From MPNP01 sp963668325 (lineage in GTDB: Bacteria; Pseudomonadota; Alphaproteobacteria; Rhodobacterales; Rhodobacteraceae), in NCBI GenBank assembly GCA_963668325.1, contig OY764222.1, forward strand, positions 1,612,001 to 1,676,000: a stretch of 64,000 nt of DNA, given 5' to 3'. The position numbers were made by a program, and so were the translations under genes. The notes beneath the pieces are model-generated. The model was not told the DNA's origin. It did not search any database and saw only the letters and a program-made list of their open reading frames with translations. Positions 52,351 to 61,538 of this stretch are shown here, piece after piece. How positions within the stretch are numbered: the stretch's first letter is position 1; every line of letters begins with the position of its first letter.

Positions 52351-53889
52351 TCAGCTAACTGGAAATGCTCCTCCCTCAGCCGTTCTCTTGGCGATGAGCT
52401 CCTCCATTTCGGCCTTGCGATCCAAATTGATTTTTGGGGGCTCAAAGTTGGCAACGATCTCCTGCCATTTATCCAGAGCCCTATGGCTGGCATCCTTGGC
52501 ACCATTCTCAGTCCATGAACCAAAGTTTGACCAATCAGCAATCAAGGGTTCATAAAAAGCGGACTGATACCGGTCCATGGTGTGTTGGCATCCAAAAAAG
52601 TGCCCACCTGGTTCTACTTCCTGTAAAGCTCTCATGCCGAGATCATCCTCTTCCTGTGGTGTCGGATTACAAAGCTCAGCAATGATTTGAACAACTTCCA
52701 GGTCAGTGATAAGTTTTTCAAAGGAAACTGTTAATCCCCCTTCAATCCAACCAGCAGAATGTACCACCATAGTAGAACCGGCAAAAATACAACTCCAAAG
52801 CCCCATTTGAGTTTCATTCGCTGCTTGGGCATCATTAATGTTGGCTGATGACCCGGCCGCGCATCGCCAGGGAAGGCCAACTTTTCTTGCCAACTGGCCA
52901 GAGCCCAGATTTGCCTGGAATTGCTCAGGTGTTCCAAAAGCTGGTGCCCCGGATTTCATATCAACATTCGAAGCAAAGGCTCCATAACAAACTGGAGCAC
53001 CCGGATTATTGAGTTGAGCTAAAGCCAAACCGGCAAGGCATTCAGCATGACTTAACGTCAAGGCACCAGCAACAGAAGCCGGTGCCATTGCTCCCATCAT
53101 GCAAAAGGGGGTTACCACAGTCATTTGGCCAAAGCTTGAAAAATCCAATATCCCCTGAGCCATAGGTATGTCCAGAACCCTCGGGGAGTTGGTGTTAATG
53201 ATTGTATAGCACCAGGGCTCAGCCTGAAACTCTTCATCAGACAGACCTCTGAAATTCTTGAGAATTTCAAAGGTATCCATGGTTTGGGGTGAACCACGGG
53301 CGTAAGCACTCGGGAATTTATCTGAAAGTGTTAACTGGGTTTCAATAACGCTGTAATGTCGTAGATTGGTAGGAATATCCTGCGCTTCAACGAGAGGATT
53401 AACCATATGAAGGGCATCAAAGTACTGGGTCAGCATTACCAATTCCCGGTAATCGGCAAGGCTGGAAGGCCTCCGACCTCTCTTTAAATCGGTCGCATGA
53501 GGAGCCCCGGCTCCAGGTAGGAAAGCCAAAGCACCTAACTTCATTTCAAGATCCCGGTCAGGAGCCCCAGCCCGCAAGCGGAATCTTGGAGGTGCGGTTT
53601 TGAGAGAATTGGTAATAATATCCCGGCCGATCCTTACCATACCGGTATCTGCATCAACCAAAGCTCCACCTTTTTTATAAACTTTACTTGCTTCGGGTAG
53701 GAGGACCTTGATACCCATCTCTTCCAGGACATGCAGAGCATTGTTATGGATATCTTCTATCCGATCTTCGGTAAAAGCATTGACTGGTGGGAAGGGATTT
53801 TTGAGTTTCTTGTAATTCGGTTTCCTAGGTCCTCCTCCCAATAAAGGATTTCGTGGCCTTCTTTTACGAGTAGCAGTTTTTTTCGACAT
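52351..53889 (-). CDS. Trimethylamine methyltransferase (MttB)-family protein, non-pyrrolysine
   Basis: 512-residue TIM-barrel methyltransferase of the MttB superfamily, which moves a methyl group from a quaternary or tertiary amine to a corrinoid protein. Recognisable are VLEEMGIKVLLPEASKVYKKGGA, MIGA-type ATPFCMMGAMAPASVAGAL and the C-terminal FFGCQHTMDRYQSAFYEPL. The gene has no in-frame TAG, so it belongs to the pyrrolysine-lacking (MtgB-like) branch. The N-terminus is unusually basic (KKTATRKRRPRNP). It abuts the dimethylglycine-dehydrogenase-like gene (stop TAA then ATG) and precedes soxB, consistent with betaine-type demethylation; the substrate is inference. Confidence 0.85.
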   Translation of the reverse strand: MSKKTATRKRRPRNPLLGGGPRKPNYKKLKNPFPPVNAFTEDRIEDIHNNALHVLEEMGIKVLLPEASKVYKKGGALVDADTGMVRIGRDIITNSLKTAPPRFRLRAGAPDRDLEMKLGALAFLPGAGAPHATDLKRGRRPSSLADYRELVMLTQYFDALHMVNPLVEAQDIPTNLRHYSVIETQLTLSDKFPSAYARGSPQTMDTFEILKNFRGLSDEEFQAEPWCYTIINTNSPRVLDIPMAQGILDFSSFGQMTVVTPFCMMGAMAPASVAGALTLSHAECLAGLALAQLNNPGAPVCYGAFASNVDMKSGAPAFGTPEQFQANLGSGQLARKVGLPWRCAAGSSANINDAQAANETQMGLWSCIFAGSTMVVHSAGWIEGGLTVSFEKLITDLEVVQIIAELCNPTPQEEDDLGMRALQEVEPGGHFFGCQHTMDRYQSAFYEPLIADWSNFGSWTENGAKDASHRALDKWQEIVANFEPPKINLDRKAEMEELIAKRTAEGGAFPVS

Positions 53890-56301
53890 TTATGCTCGCA
53901 TGGCTTGACCTGATGGGTCATATGGTGAACTGGGTATAACCTTGGCTGGTCGTTCAACTCCGACAACATGAACAGTAAGTTCCGTACCGGGTTTGGAAAA
54001 TCCCGGTTCCACCAACGCCATGGCCAGAGATTTGTTGATCGTATGCCCATACCCGCCTGAAGTGATAAATCCAACCCTGGTATTACCTTGCCATATGGGT
54101 TCGTAACCACTTGCATCGGCATCAAGAGCGTCAATTTCTATGGTAACCAAAACCATTGGAGGTGAATTCTCCTCTTTTTCTTCCAGTGCTTTTGTCCGTC
54201 CAACAAAATCAGTTTTGTTCCAATCAATCCAACGATCCATTCCAGTCATGCCAGGTGTGTAGGCTTGCGTAAATTCCGTGCTCCAGATACCAAAGCTCTT
54301 TTCCAGTCTTAAGGACAGGAGGGCATTATACCCATATTCAACCATTCCTTCAGGTTTACCCGCTTCAAGCAAGGTATTTCGCAAGGTTTCGTGGCAGGAG
54401 GCAGGACAATTGATTTCAAAACCCATTTCTCCTGCAACGGAGATTCGAGCAACCTTGGCCCTGGTCAAACCAATATCCATTTCTCGACAGGACATAAAAG
54501 GAAAACTGTCATTTGACAAATCATTGTCTGTTACCTTTTGGACAATTTTACGGGCATTGGGTCCGGATACGGAAAATCCCAGCATTTCATCAGAAATATC
54601 CCTTATGACAACCCCTTCGGTTAGGTAGTTATTAAACCATCGCAAATGCCAGGCCCGCAGGTAATAACTACCCATTATCCACCAAGTTCCATCTCCCCAG
54701 TTAAACAGGGTCAAATCGCCTTTCAACTTGCCTTGTGGGGCAAGCATTGGGGCAAGCTTGATCTTGCCAGGGGATGGTAACCTCGAAGCCATAATTCGAT
54801 CTAGCCATTGTTTGGCATTGACACCCGTCACTTCAAAGCGGGAAAACCCACTGATATCCAACAAGCCCGAATTATTTCGGACGGCATGGCATTCCTCCTT
54901 TACAATGGGGAAGGCATTTGACCTCTTTAATGTAGGCTGTTCCTCAAAACCCTTAGGAGCAAAATAGATGGGAATTTCCAGACCATAGCTTACTCCCCAT
55001 CGAGCACCATCTTCGGTCATTCCAGCGTAGGAAGGTGTTTTGGAGAGTGGTCGACCGGCAGGAAGTTGCTCATTGGGATAGGTCATGACAAATCGACGGG
55101 TATAAAACTGTCCGGTTGTTTGCTTTATATACTCCTTGTTTTCGGCATATCTGCCATATCTGGCAATATCCATGCCGAAAACATCCGCTTCGGGTTCACC
55201 ATAGATCATCCATTCCGCCAGAGATTTTCCAACTCCCCCTCCTTGCAGGAAACCAGCCATTACTGCACAGGCACTCCAGTACCCCTTGACTCCACGAATT
55301 GGTCCAACAAGTGGATTCCCATCTGGTGAGAAGGTAAAAGCACCACAAACCCAGTTTTTTACCCCAGCATTTTGTAAGACTGGGTACCGATTAAAACCCA
55401 ATTCCAATTCGTGCTCAATGCGATCCAAATCCTCTTCAAGGAGTTCCATACCATAGTCCCATGGTGCCCCATCCATCATCCAATGCTCATGGTTGATCTC
55501 ATATATTCCCAGCAGCATTCCATTTTGATCCTGCCGCATATAGGTAAAACCTTCCAGATCAACGACCAATGGTAATTCATGATCCAATGCTGCGACCTCA
55601 GGAATTGTTTCCGTAAGCAAATAATGGTGTGCCAAGGGAGAAACGGGGAGTTCAATCCCTGCCATTCTTCCAACCTGCTTGGCCCATAATCCTGCTGCAT
55701 TGACAACATGTTCGCAGGTTATGGTTCCTTTTTCAGTTACAACCTGCCATCCTTCCGAAACAGGATTCAACTCCATAACCCTATTGCCTTCAATTACATC
55801 AGCACCATACTTTTTTGCTGCCTTGGCATAAGCCTGAACAGTTCCAGTCGTATCAATATATCCTTCACGGTCAGCCCAAAGTCCTCCCAAAATACCCTCA
55901 GTCGACATTATAGGACAAAGTGTACCAGCCTCTTCTGGGGTTACCAAGCGGACATCTTCTATTCCCATGGTCTGGAATATCCGGTAGGCACTTTGAAGCC
56001 ATTCCCATCTGTCCTGGGTTCCAGCCAACGTTAAACCACCAGTCATGTGCATGCCCACAGAATGGCCAGATTCCTTTTCAATTTCCGAGAGAAGATCAAT
56101 GGTATAGGCTTGCAAAGAAGCTATATTTGGATCTGCGTTGAGTGCATGAAACCCACCGGCAGCATGCCAGCTTGAACCAGCTGCAAGAACCGATCTTTCC
56201 AGCAGGGCTACATCTTGCCATCCGAATTTAGCCAAATGATATAGGACCGAGCAACCAACTACGCCTCCACCAATGACAACAACCCTGTAATGTGATTTCA
56301 T
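53890..56301 (-). CDS. Dimethylglycine/sarcosine dehydrogenase-like flavoprotein (DAO + GcvT domains)
   Basis: 803 residues. An N-terminal FAD amine-oxidase domain (VVVIGGGVVGCSVLYHLAKFGW; SSWHAAGGFHALNADPN, the site of covalent flavin attachment in relatives) is followed by an FAO_M segment, then a C-terminal GcvT-type folate-binding domain from about residue 430 (NNSGLLDISGFSRFEVTG, MGFEINCP, GYNALLSLRLEKSFG). It demethylates dimethylglycine or a similar N-methyl compound and passes the C1 unit to tetrahydrofolate. First gene of the operon with mttB-like, soxB and soxD. Confidence 0.87.
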   Translation of the reverse strand: MKSHYRVVVIGGGVVGCSVLYHLAKFGWQDVALLERSVLAAGSSWHAAGGFHALNADPNIASLQAYTIDLLSEIEKESGHSVGMHMTGGLTLAGTQDRWEWLQSAYRIFQTMGIEDVRLVTPEEAGTLCPIMSTEGILGGLWADREGYIDTTGTVQAYAKAAKKYGADVIEGNRVMELNPVSEGWQVVTEKGTITCEHVVNAAGLWAKQVGRMAGIELPVSPLAHHYLLTETIPEVAALDHELPLVVDLEGFTYMRQDQNGMLLGIYEINHEHWMMDGAPWDYGMELLEEDLDRIEHELELGFNRYPVLQNAGVKNWVCGAFTFSPDGNPLVGPIRGVKGYWSACAVMAGFLQGGGVGKSLAEWMIYGEPEADVFGMDIARYGRYAENKEYIKQTTGQFYTRRFVMTYPNEQLPAGRPLSKTPSYAGMTEDGARWGVSYGLEIPIYFAPKGFEEQPTLKRSNAFPIVKEECHAVRNNSGLLDISGFSRFEVTGVNAKQWLDRIMASRLPSPGKIKLAPMLAPQGKLKGDLTLFNWGDGTWWIMGSYYLRAWHLRWFNNYLTEGVVIRDISDEMLGFSVSGPNARKIVQKVTDNDLSNDSFPFMSCREMDIGLTRAKVARISVAGEMGFEINCPASCHETLRNTLLEAGKPEGMVEYGYNALLSLRLEKSFGIWSTEFTQAYTPGMTGMDRWIDWNKTDFVGRTKALEEKEENSPPMVLVTIEIDALDADASGYEPIWQGNTRVGFITSGGYGHTINKSLAMALVEPGFSKPGTELTVHVVGVERPAKVIPSSPYDPSGQAMRA

Positions 56302-56349
56302 TCTAATCCTCTCAGCTTTTCAACGAAACCATGCTCAAACGACTAAATC

Positions 56350-57219
56350 CTACATACTAAAATATTTCAATTGATAGTAGTTATAAATCGCCAATACCAC
56401 AATAACCAGGGAACCTCCTGCGATTGCCAGCCTAGTCGGCTCTTCCCCTAATACCAACCAGACTAACAAGGGAGCCAGTATAGCTTCCAATAGAATGATT
56501 AAAGCGACTTCGGGTGCCGGAAGATATCTCGGACCCATAGCCATCAAACTTGTTGCTACTGGTATGAAGAATGCCCCTAGAATAAGAACATAGATCATAT
56601 CCCTGGGATTTAGAAAACTAACATCAGCAAAGATGAATAAGGCACTAGCCAGCAATATGTGGGCCATACCAGCGGCTGGTACCATGGAAAATGCTTTGGC
56701 CTTGCGGGCAACAGTATGTTTGATGGCAATCATGACGGCTACCAATAAAGCCGCCAGATCGCCCCAAATGGCATCAGTTCTGATAGTGAGTGACCCGCTG
56801 GTAATGAATCCAATTCCCACCATTGATAGGGCAATGGCCCAAACCAAGCGGGAATTCAATGGCTCTCTCAATAATATCCTGCTGGCAATGGCTGCAAACA
56901 TGGGTGAGGTGCTAATTATGAACAGTGTATTTGCAACCGACGTTGTTCGAATGGCATACACAAACAAAACGGAAGCAACAGCAAGAAGAAAAATATAGGC
57001 ATAACCAGCCCATCCCGCCCTGGAAATCTCTTTAATGGGGTTATTACGCTGTACTATAACCAGAAACAGGATAATAGACGAACCCGCCAGCAAAGATCGC
57101 CAAAAGGTAAGGTTTAAAGTTGATGTCTGGATAATTTTGATAAAAAGGCTATCCGGTACAAATGAGATTACTGCTATCAGGATTATGATTAAGCCTTTAG
57201 ATCGTTCACTTAACTCCAT
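56350..57219 (-). CDS. EamA/DMT-family transporter
   Basis: 289 residues with about ten membrane helices in two EamA repeats: SKGLIIILIAVISFVPDSLFIK and GWAGYAYIFLLAVASVLFVYAIRTTSVANTLFIISTSPMFAAIASRIL (first), AIWGDLAALLVAVMIAIKHTVAR (second). Exports or imports a small metabolite; substrate unknown. It lies 48 bases before the DMGDH-like gene and may be co-expressed with it. Confidence 0.85.
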   Translation of the reverse strand: MELSERSKGLIIILIAVISFVPDSLFIKIIQTSTLNLTFWRSLLAGSSIILFLVIVQRNNPIKEISRAGWAGYAYIFLLAVASVLFVYAIRTTSVANTLFIISTSPMFAAIASRILLREPLNSRLVWAIALSMVGIGFITSGSLTIRTDAIWGDLAALLVAVMIAIKHTVARKAKAFSMVPAAGMAHILLASALFIFADVSFLNPRDMIYVLILGAFFIPVATSLMAMGPRYLPAPEVALIILLEAILAPLLVWLVLGEEPTRLAIAGGSLVIVVLAIYNYYQLKYFSM

Positions 57220-57273
57220 GTTGCAAACAAATCCAAGGGAAGTTCAATCAAGTTAAGCATTATGGTGAACAAC

Positions 57274-58164
57274 TTATGACCCTTTAGGGGAAGATTGGAC
57301 CCGTTTCATTATGGTTGACAACTTTTCTGTTACCTTTTGGGATCTCATTGGTGGAGGGGTTAATATAGAATAATCTAGGACCCTGTCACATCCCTTGGAG
57401 CAAGGAGGTCTCTCTGTCCCAATCAAATCGGGAATTTTGAGAATTAGTTCACTGGCCCTCATGGTATTTTTTTGCAAAACGCCAAGTAACTTTTCGATGT
57501 CAATTTCTCCATGGTTCGGATGCCAACAATCATAATCAGTTACCATGGCAATGGTTGAGTAACAAATTTCAGCTTCTCGGGCCAATTTTGCTTCGGGCAT
57601 GTTGGTCATACCAATCACATCACATTTCCAAACATCCCTGTATAGCCTGGATTCGCTCAAAGTAGAAAATTGTGGCCCTTCCATGGCTAGATAGGTTCCC
57701 TTGGGGTGGGTATTTACTCCAATTGCTTCAGAAGCTGATTTGCAGACAGTTGCTAGTCTTTGGCATACCGGATAGGCCATGGAGACATGGGCCACGCATC
57801 CTGGACCGAAAAATGATTTTTCTCTGTTTACAGTCCTGTCAATAAATTGGTCAACGATGACAAAATCTCCCGGTTCCATTTCGTCACGGAAAGAACCACA
57901 TGCGGAAATGGAGATTATATCAGTTACCCCAAGTTGCTTGAGGGCATCTATATTTGCACGGTAGGGGACACTTGTGGGTGAATGGACATGACCTCGACCA
58001 TGGCGTGGTAGGAATTTAAACTCCACACCGTTGATTTCACCAGCTAGGATGGCGTCTGAAGGATCTCCCCAGGGTGTTTCAACTTCAATCCATTTTTGAT
58101 TTTTCAGAATGTCTATTTCATAAAGACCGGATCCACCAATTACTCCAATAACAGGGGTATTCAT
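57274..58164 (-). CDS. mtnP: S-methyl-5'-thioadenosine phosphorylase
   Basis: 296 residues. Phosphorolysis of methylthioadenosine in methionine salvage and polyamine metabolism. Motifs: IGVIGGSGLYEID, FLPRHGRGHVHSPTSVPYRAN, SISACGSFRDEMEPGDFVIVDQFIDRT and MEGPQFSTLSESRLYR; NMPEAKLARE carries the substrate Asn/Met region that distinguishes MtnP. AAAGGATAA precedes the ATG. Related to the agmatinase/polyamine theme only loosely. Confidence 0.92.
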   Translation of the reverse strand: MNTPVIGVIGGSGLYEIDILKNQKWIEVETPWGDPSDAILAGEINGVEFKFLPRHGRGHVHSPTSVPYRANIDALKQLGVTDIISISACGSFRDEMEPGDFVIVDQFIDRTVNREKSFFGPGCVAHVSMAYPVCQRLATVCKSASEAIGVNTHPKGTYLAMEGPQFSTLSESRLYRDVWKCDVIGMTNMPEAKLAREAEICYSTIAMVTDYDCWHPNHGEIDIEKLLGVLQKNTMRASELILKIPDLIGTERPPCSKGCDRVLDYSILTPPPMRSQKVTEKLSTIMKRVQSSPKGS

Positions 58165-58426
58165 TCAGTTATCCTTTCGTAACAATTAACTGGTAATGAT
58201 TTGTCGACAAAATAAAGCCGGATGACTATCTTAGCAAGAATGTATATTCAACCTTTGCGATTTATGTTGGTCAATATTAGGTAATCCATTCCATCCGGCC
58301 ATGAAAAGAATACTCTTACCACAAACCGCTTTGATTATTTTCCCAATTAAATTTTGACATTTGCACATTGACGGCGAAATTTACAGTAAAGTAAATTATT
58401 CTGATGTTAATGAAGGATGTTAGATT

Positions 58427-58951
58427 GTGAAATTTGAAAGGGAAGAACCTGGAGATTTATCCGAAATCGAAGTATTGCTTGACAATGCTTTTGGTTTAGG
58501 CCGTACAAATCTTTCATCGTATCAATTAAGGGTTGGAAACCAGCCGATTGACGAATTGTCATTGGTTGCACGAGAGGATACTGGTCCTATAGTTGGATCT
58601 ATAAGATTCTGGCCCGTGAAGGTAGGGCAAACAAGAACAAAAGTTCTTCTCCTAGGTCCCATAGCTGTACATACTATCTATCAAGGAGAAGGTATTGGCT
58701 CCTATTTGATTAAGTTGGGAGTTTCTAAGGCTCGTGATTTGGGTTGGGAGGCTATTCTTCTGGTTGGCGATGAACCCTATTATGCCAGATTTGGTTTTTC
58801 AGTGATCAATACGGTTGAGTTTCCACCACCAACTGACCCAAACAGAGTATTGTGCCTTGAGACAGGTAAAGAAGTCAGGGGATTGCTAAAAGGAAAAGTA
58901 AGAAATCCAGCTAAAACTGCTAGCGGTGAGATTAAGAAGCCATCACCCTAA
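58427..58951 (+). CDS. GNAT-family N-acetyltransferase
   Basis: 174 residues, YhbS-like. It contains LVAREDTGPIVGSIRFWPV, the acetyl-CoA motif IYQGEGIGSYLIKLG and GDEPYYARFGFSV. GTG start with AAGGA 10 bases upstream. Substrate unknown. A decayed near-copy of its last part (RVLCLE..RGLLKGK) occurs at 61421-61520. Confidence 0.85.
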   Translation: MKFEREEPGDLSEIEVLLDNAFGLGRTNLSSYQLRVGNQPIDELSLVAREDTGPIVGSIRFWPVKVGQTRTKVLLLGPIAVHTIYQGEGIGSYLIKLGVSKARDLGWEAILLVGDEPYYARFGFSVINTVEFPPPTDPNRVLCLETGKEVRGLLKGKVRNPAKTASGEIKKPSP

Positions 58952-59075
58952 AAAAGAAACAAAAACAAGTGACAAACGCCTTCCCATCATTGCGAAAGAG
59001 GCCCTGGGCGATCCCGAATGGTGTCACTACCGGTTGTATATTCCCCCACTGCCTCCTGCAGGCGCACAGGGGATC

Positions 59076-59852
59076 CTACATCCTGGGCGTTGATGGCCCT
59101 GGTGGTTTCGGCTTCGGTGGAGGCCTCGACGGCGGGACAGGAACGATGATCTCCTTCTTCAACAGGGCATTGAGATGCGGAAGTCCACTGGTTTCGGCCA
59201 TCTCATAGATCTTCGGCAGGCGACTGGCCTTCAGCCCTGGCAGAATCATGGATTGAGCGATTGGGCGTGGACCACCTTCAGCCTGTAAATCCAGAATGGT
59301 GGCCTCGTAGGCATCCAGCTCGTCATCGTAGGTTAGTTGCCACATCTCCCTAGCCCCCAGTTTTTTGTAGTGGGCCGGTTTCCGGGCATCAAAGTGGGTT
59401 ACCTCGGCCTCAACCACCAGATCCGGTGGGTTTTGACCCACATAAGTTTTGGCCGCCTTTATACCTCGCTTCCGTGCGGTATAAAATCCTTCGGCCTTCT
59501 GGCCAATGTAAAAGGAGGCATCAGCCTCAACCTCAATCTTGTCAGGGCCGTTTTTGCCCGAACCTCCTGGTATTTTCCAACGTGTTCCGCGACGATCAAC
59601 AGTCGGGCAATTGAGAATCATGCCGGCGACCATGACAATCTTGTCAGCGGCGGCAGCAGCCCCTTCGTGGGTGGTGCCCGGACTCATCCAGGTGATGACC
59701 CCCGCGCTGGCGTCGATCATCACCCGCTTGCCGAGTTTGTTCCAGTCATAGTCCCAGTTGATGGCCTCCCGCATGATGGCTGGCACCTTGATGCGGTAGA
59801 ACTCCGAACCCAGTGGGCCGATGATGCTTTCTGTCTCCAGGCTGGTTCCCAT
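59076..59852 (-). CDS. Uma2/DUF820-family putative endonuclease
   Basis: 258 residues. The PD-(D/E)XK-like core includes IEVEADASFYIGQ, PPDLVVEAEVTHFDARKPAHYKKLGAREMWQL, the layout of Uma2 proteins. The C-terminus ends in a proline-rich tail (PPSRPPPKPKPPGPSTPRM). It is clearly GC-richer than the neighbours, suggesting acquisition. Uma2 proteins are common in cyanobacteria and other bacteria with many mobile genes; their function is uncertain. Confidence 0.75.
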   Translation of the reverse strand: MGTSLETESIIGPLGSEFYRIKVPAIMREAINWDYDWNKLGKRVMIDASAGVITWMSPGTTHEGAAAAADKIVMVAGMILNCPTVDRRGTRWKIPGGSGKNGPDKIEVEADASFYIGQKAEGFYTARKRGIKAAKTYVGQNPPDLVVEAEVTHFDARKPAHYKKLGAREMWQLTYDDELDAYEATILDLQAEGGPRPIAQSMILPGLKASRLPKIYEMAETSGLPHLNALLKKEIIVPVPPSRPPPKPKPPGPSTPRM

Positions 59853-59979
59853 GCTTTAATTCCTTAAACCATTCAATAATTTCATTTCCACTTTATCATA
59901 TGGTGCCGAAGGAATGAATTAAAATTATTCCCGGGGACATCCCGCCCCTCCCAGCCGTGAAATAATTAAAAATGGTAAC

Positions 59980-60096
59980 CTATTCCGCCGGCAGTTTGAG
60001 ACAATCACCCACCCGGTAGGGGTTCTCCTTGCTGAGCCCATTCAATCTGGCAATCTCCGGCCAGCGAGACTGTGAAAGTATTTGAGGAAAATTCAA
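59980..60096 (-). pseudogene. LysM-type tail fragment, copy of the one at 46.7 kb
   Basis: About 38 codons ending in a TAG: SQSRWPEIARLNGLSKEN then PYRVGDCLKLPAE. The last 28 residues share 22 with the end of the 46699 fragment. The upstream part runs into an AT-rich insert. No proper start. Confidence 0.5.
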
Positions 60097-60224
60097 ATTT
60101 CAAAAACTTCTAATATTTTATTCTTAAAATGAGAGCTTAACATTTAAGAAAAGTGAATAATTTAATCGGTTTATATGTAATTTTCTATTCAATTTATTCC
60201 TGTTAGTAATACTTTCACAATCTC
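60066..60224. repeat. MITE-like AT-rich insert with 17-bp inverted ends
   Basis: A 159-bp very AT-rich segment between GC-richer sequences. Its ends are inverted copies (GAGACTGTGAAAGTATT at 60066-60082; AATACTTTCACAATCTC at 60208-60224; 16 of 17 match). It separates the LysM-tail fragment from the 3' side of the broken ATPase gene. No target duplication found. No coding content. Confidence 0.4.
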
Positions 60225-61062
60225 TTTCGCGGGGATCCGCCAACCCCTTACTCTCAACCTCCAGGAAAGTCTTCCTCCATTCCCTATCATTTTCAATCCC
60301 ATGCAGATGCTTGTATTCAGGAGCAGTGCAGTACCGTTGCCAGTTACGGGGCATACCCCCATAGGCGGTCCAGAGAGTCAGAAAGCGGCGTGGATCAACC
60401 ATTATTCCCTGCTTGGCAGCCATCGTCATGACGGTTTCCAATCTCTAGGGTTGAACATGAACGGTGGCCCCTGTACGGCCATACAGCGGTTGATCTGGGC
60501 AGAACAAACCATCAAATTTCTGCTGGTGAGACCCCATCAGAACCAGCTTGCCAGGATTCTTATATATACCTTGACACCCTCCGGCCTCATCAATCACCTG
60601 CTTGACATAGGAAGCCAGCCCCAAATCCCGGGCTAGGTGGAACTCATCAAGTACTACCACCGCCCCAGCCTTCAGCAATGTCGCTAGTACCTCTTTGAAC
60701 CAAATACGGTCATGATACAGAGAAGTTCGTATTGGCAACTTGACCTCAAAATTCTGGAGACCAGCCTTTTCAGCCTCCAATTGAAGGCTATTATTTACTT
60801 CTTTCACCCCATCAATGATCGCCTCTGGCGAGGGCGGCCCATCGCTGTACATAGTCGGATCGGGTAGTTCATAAAGGATAAACGGTACATCAGCAGGTGT
60901 GTACTCTTTCATTTGCTTCAACAAATGGGTCTTGCCAACTCCCCGCCGACCTCGTACCCGGAGGGAATGGAAGTGTCGAGTGCTCTGTGCGGTACCAAGT
61001 TCCAGCCCGTTCTGGAGTTCAGCAATCTCCTTCCTCCTCCCATAAAATCGCCAGTCTTTCAT
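60124..61062 (-). pseudogene. AAA-type ATPase (archaeal ATPase family), broken
   Basis: Begins MKDWRFYGRRKEIAEL at ATG 61062 (GAGGGA 7 bases upstream). Walker A is RGRRGVGKTHLL, Walker B VVVLDEFHLARD, and the sensor region LVLMGSHQQK. After ATVHVQP an in-frame TAG (60445-60447) interrupts it; the same frame continues RLETVMTMAAKQGIMVDPRRF and LWTAYGGMPRNWQRYC, clearly the same family. The C-terminal domain is then cut at the AT-rich insert near 60224. A Trp to amber change (TGG to TAG) is the simplest cause. Confidence 0.6.
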
Positions 61063-61152
61063 AAGGGTCCCTCTCGCAGAGCAATTTTTTTCGTTCAAAT
61101 CCCGGTGTCAGTTATCACTTTGGTTGTGTAAGTCATTCACACCGGTGTTCTG

Positions 61153-61296
61153 ATGGCCACATTTAGAATTCTAGGACCTGAATGGCCGCACTGGAGGTTT
61201 GGGCTTGGTCTCTGTCAGGAGAAGAAATTAGGGATGTTACAACATGTACGGGAAGAGTGGTCTAAATTTAAACCGATTGAAAAACAAGATTTGTAA
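61153..61296 (+). CDS. Small ORF, possible fragment
   Basis: 47 codons reading MATFRILGPEWPHWRFGLGL, CQEKKLGMLQHVREEWSKF, KPIEKQDL. Codon usage looks coding-like, but there is no ribosome binding site and no recognised family. It is the only plausible coding stretch in the 61.1-61.4 kb gap. Confidence 0.25.
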   Translation: MATFRILGPEWPHWRFGLGLCQEKKLGMLQHVREEWSKFKPIEKQDL

Positions 61297-61420
61297 ACCG
61301 AGGCTTACAATTGAATTATAAGAAGTCACATTTGTATTGAAAATAGAGGAATTGAAGTACCCCCCCCTTTGATGGTTGAATGTCTATATCATCAAAGTTC
61401 CAGTGTTTGAGCGTCGATAA

Positions 61421-61520
61421 TCAAGAAACCAAGTTCTTTGTCTTGAAATAAATCAGCGACTCAGAGGCTTACTAAAAGGTAAAGGAAGTAAACTGGCCAC
61501 AACTAGTGGCTTGAAAGAAA
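61421..61520 (+). pseudogene. Fragment duplicating the end of the GNAT gene at 58.4 kb
   Basis: In the plus frame starting at 61421 the translation reads SRNQVLCLEINQRLRGLLKG then KGSKLATTSG, compared with NRVLCLETGKEVRGLLKGK in the 58427 gene. An in-frame TAA lies just upstream, so only a short decayed piece remains. Confidence 0.4.
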
Positions 61521-61538
61521 TTTATAAATTACACCAAG

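Noticed and set aside
60445..60447. In-frame TAG in the ATPase gene as a pyrrolysine codon, given a nearby MttB-family gene
   Set aside because: The MttB homologue here contains no in-frame TAG, no pyl genes are visible, and the ATPase family has no reason for pyrrolysine. A nonsense mutation is simpler.
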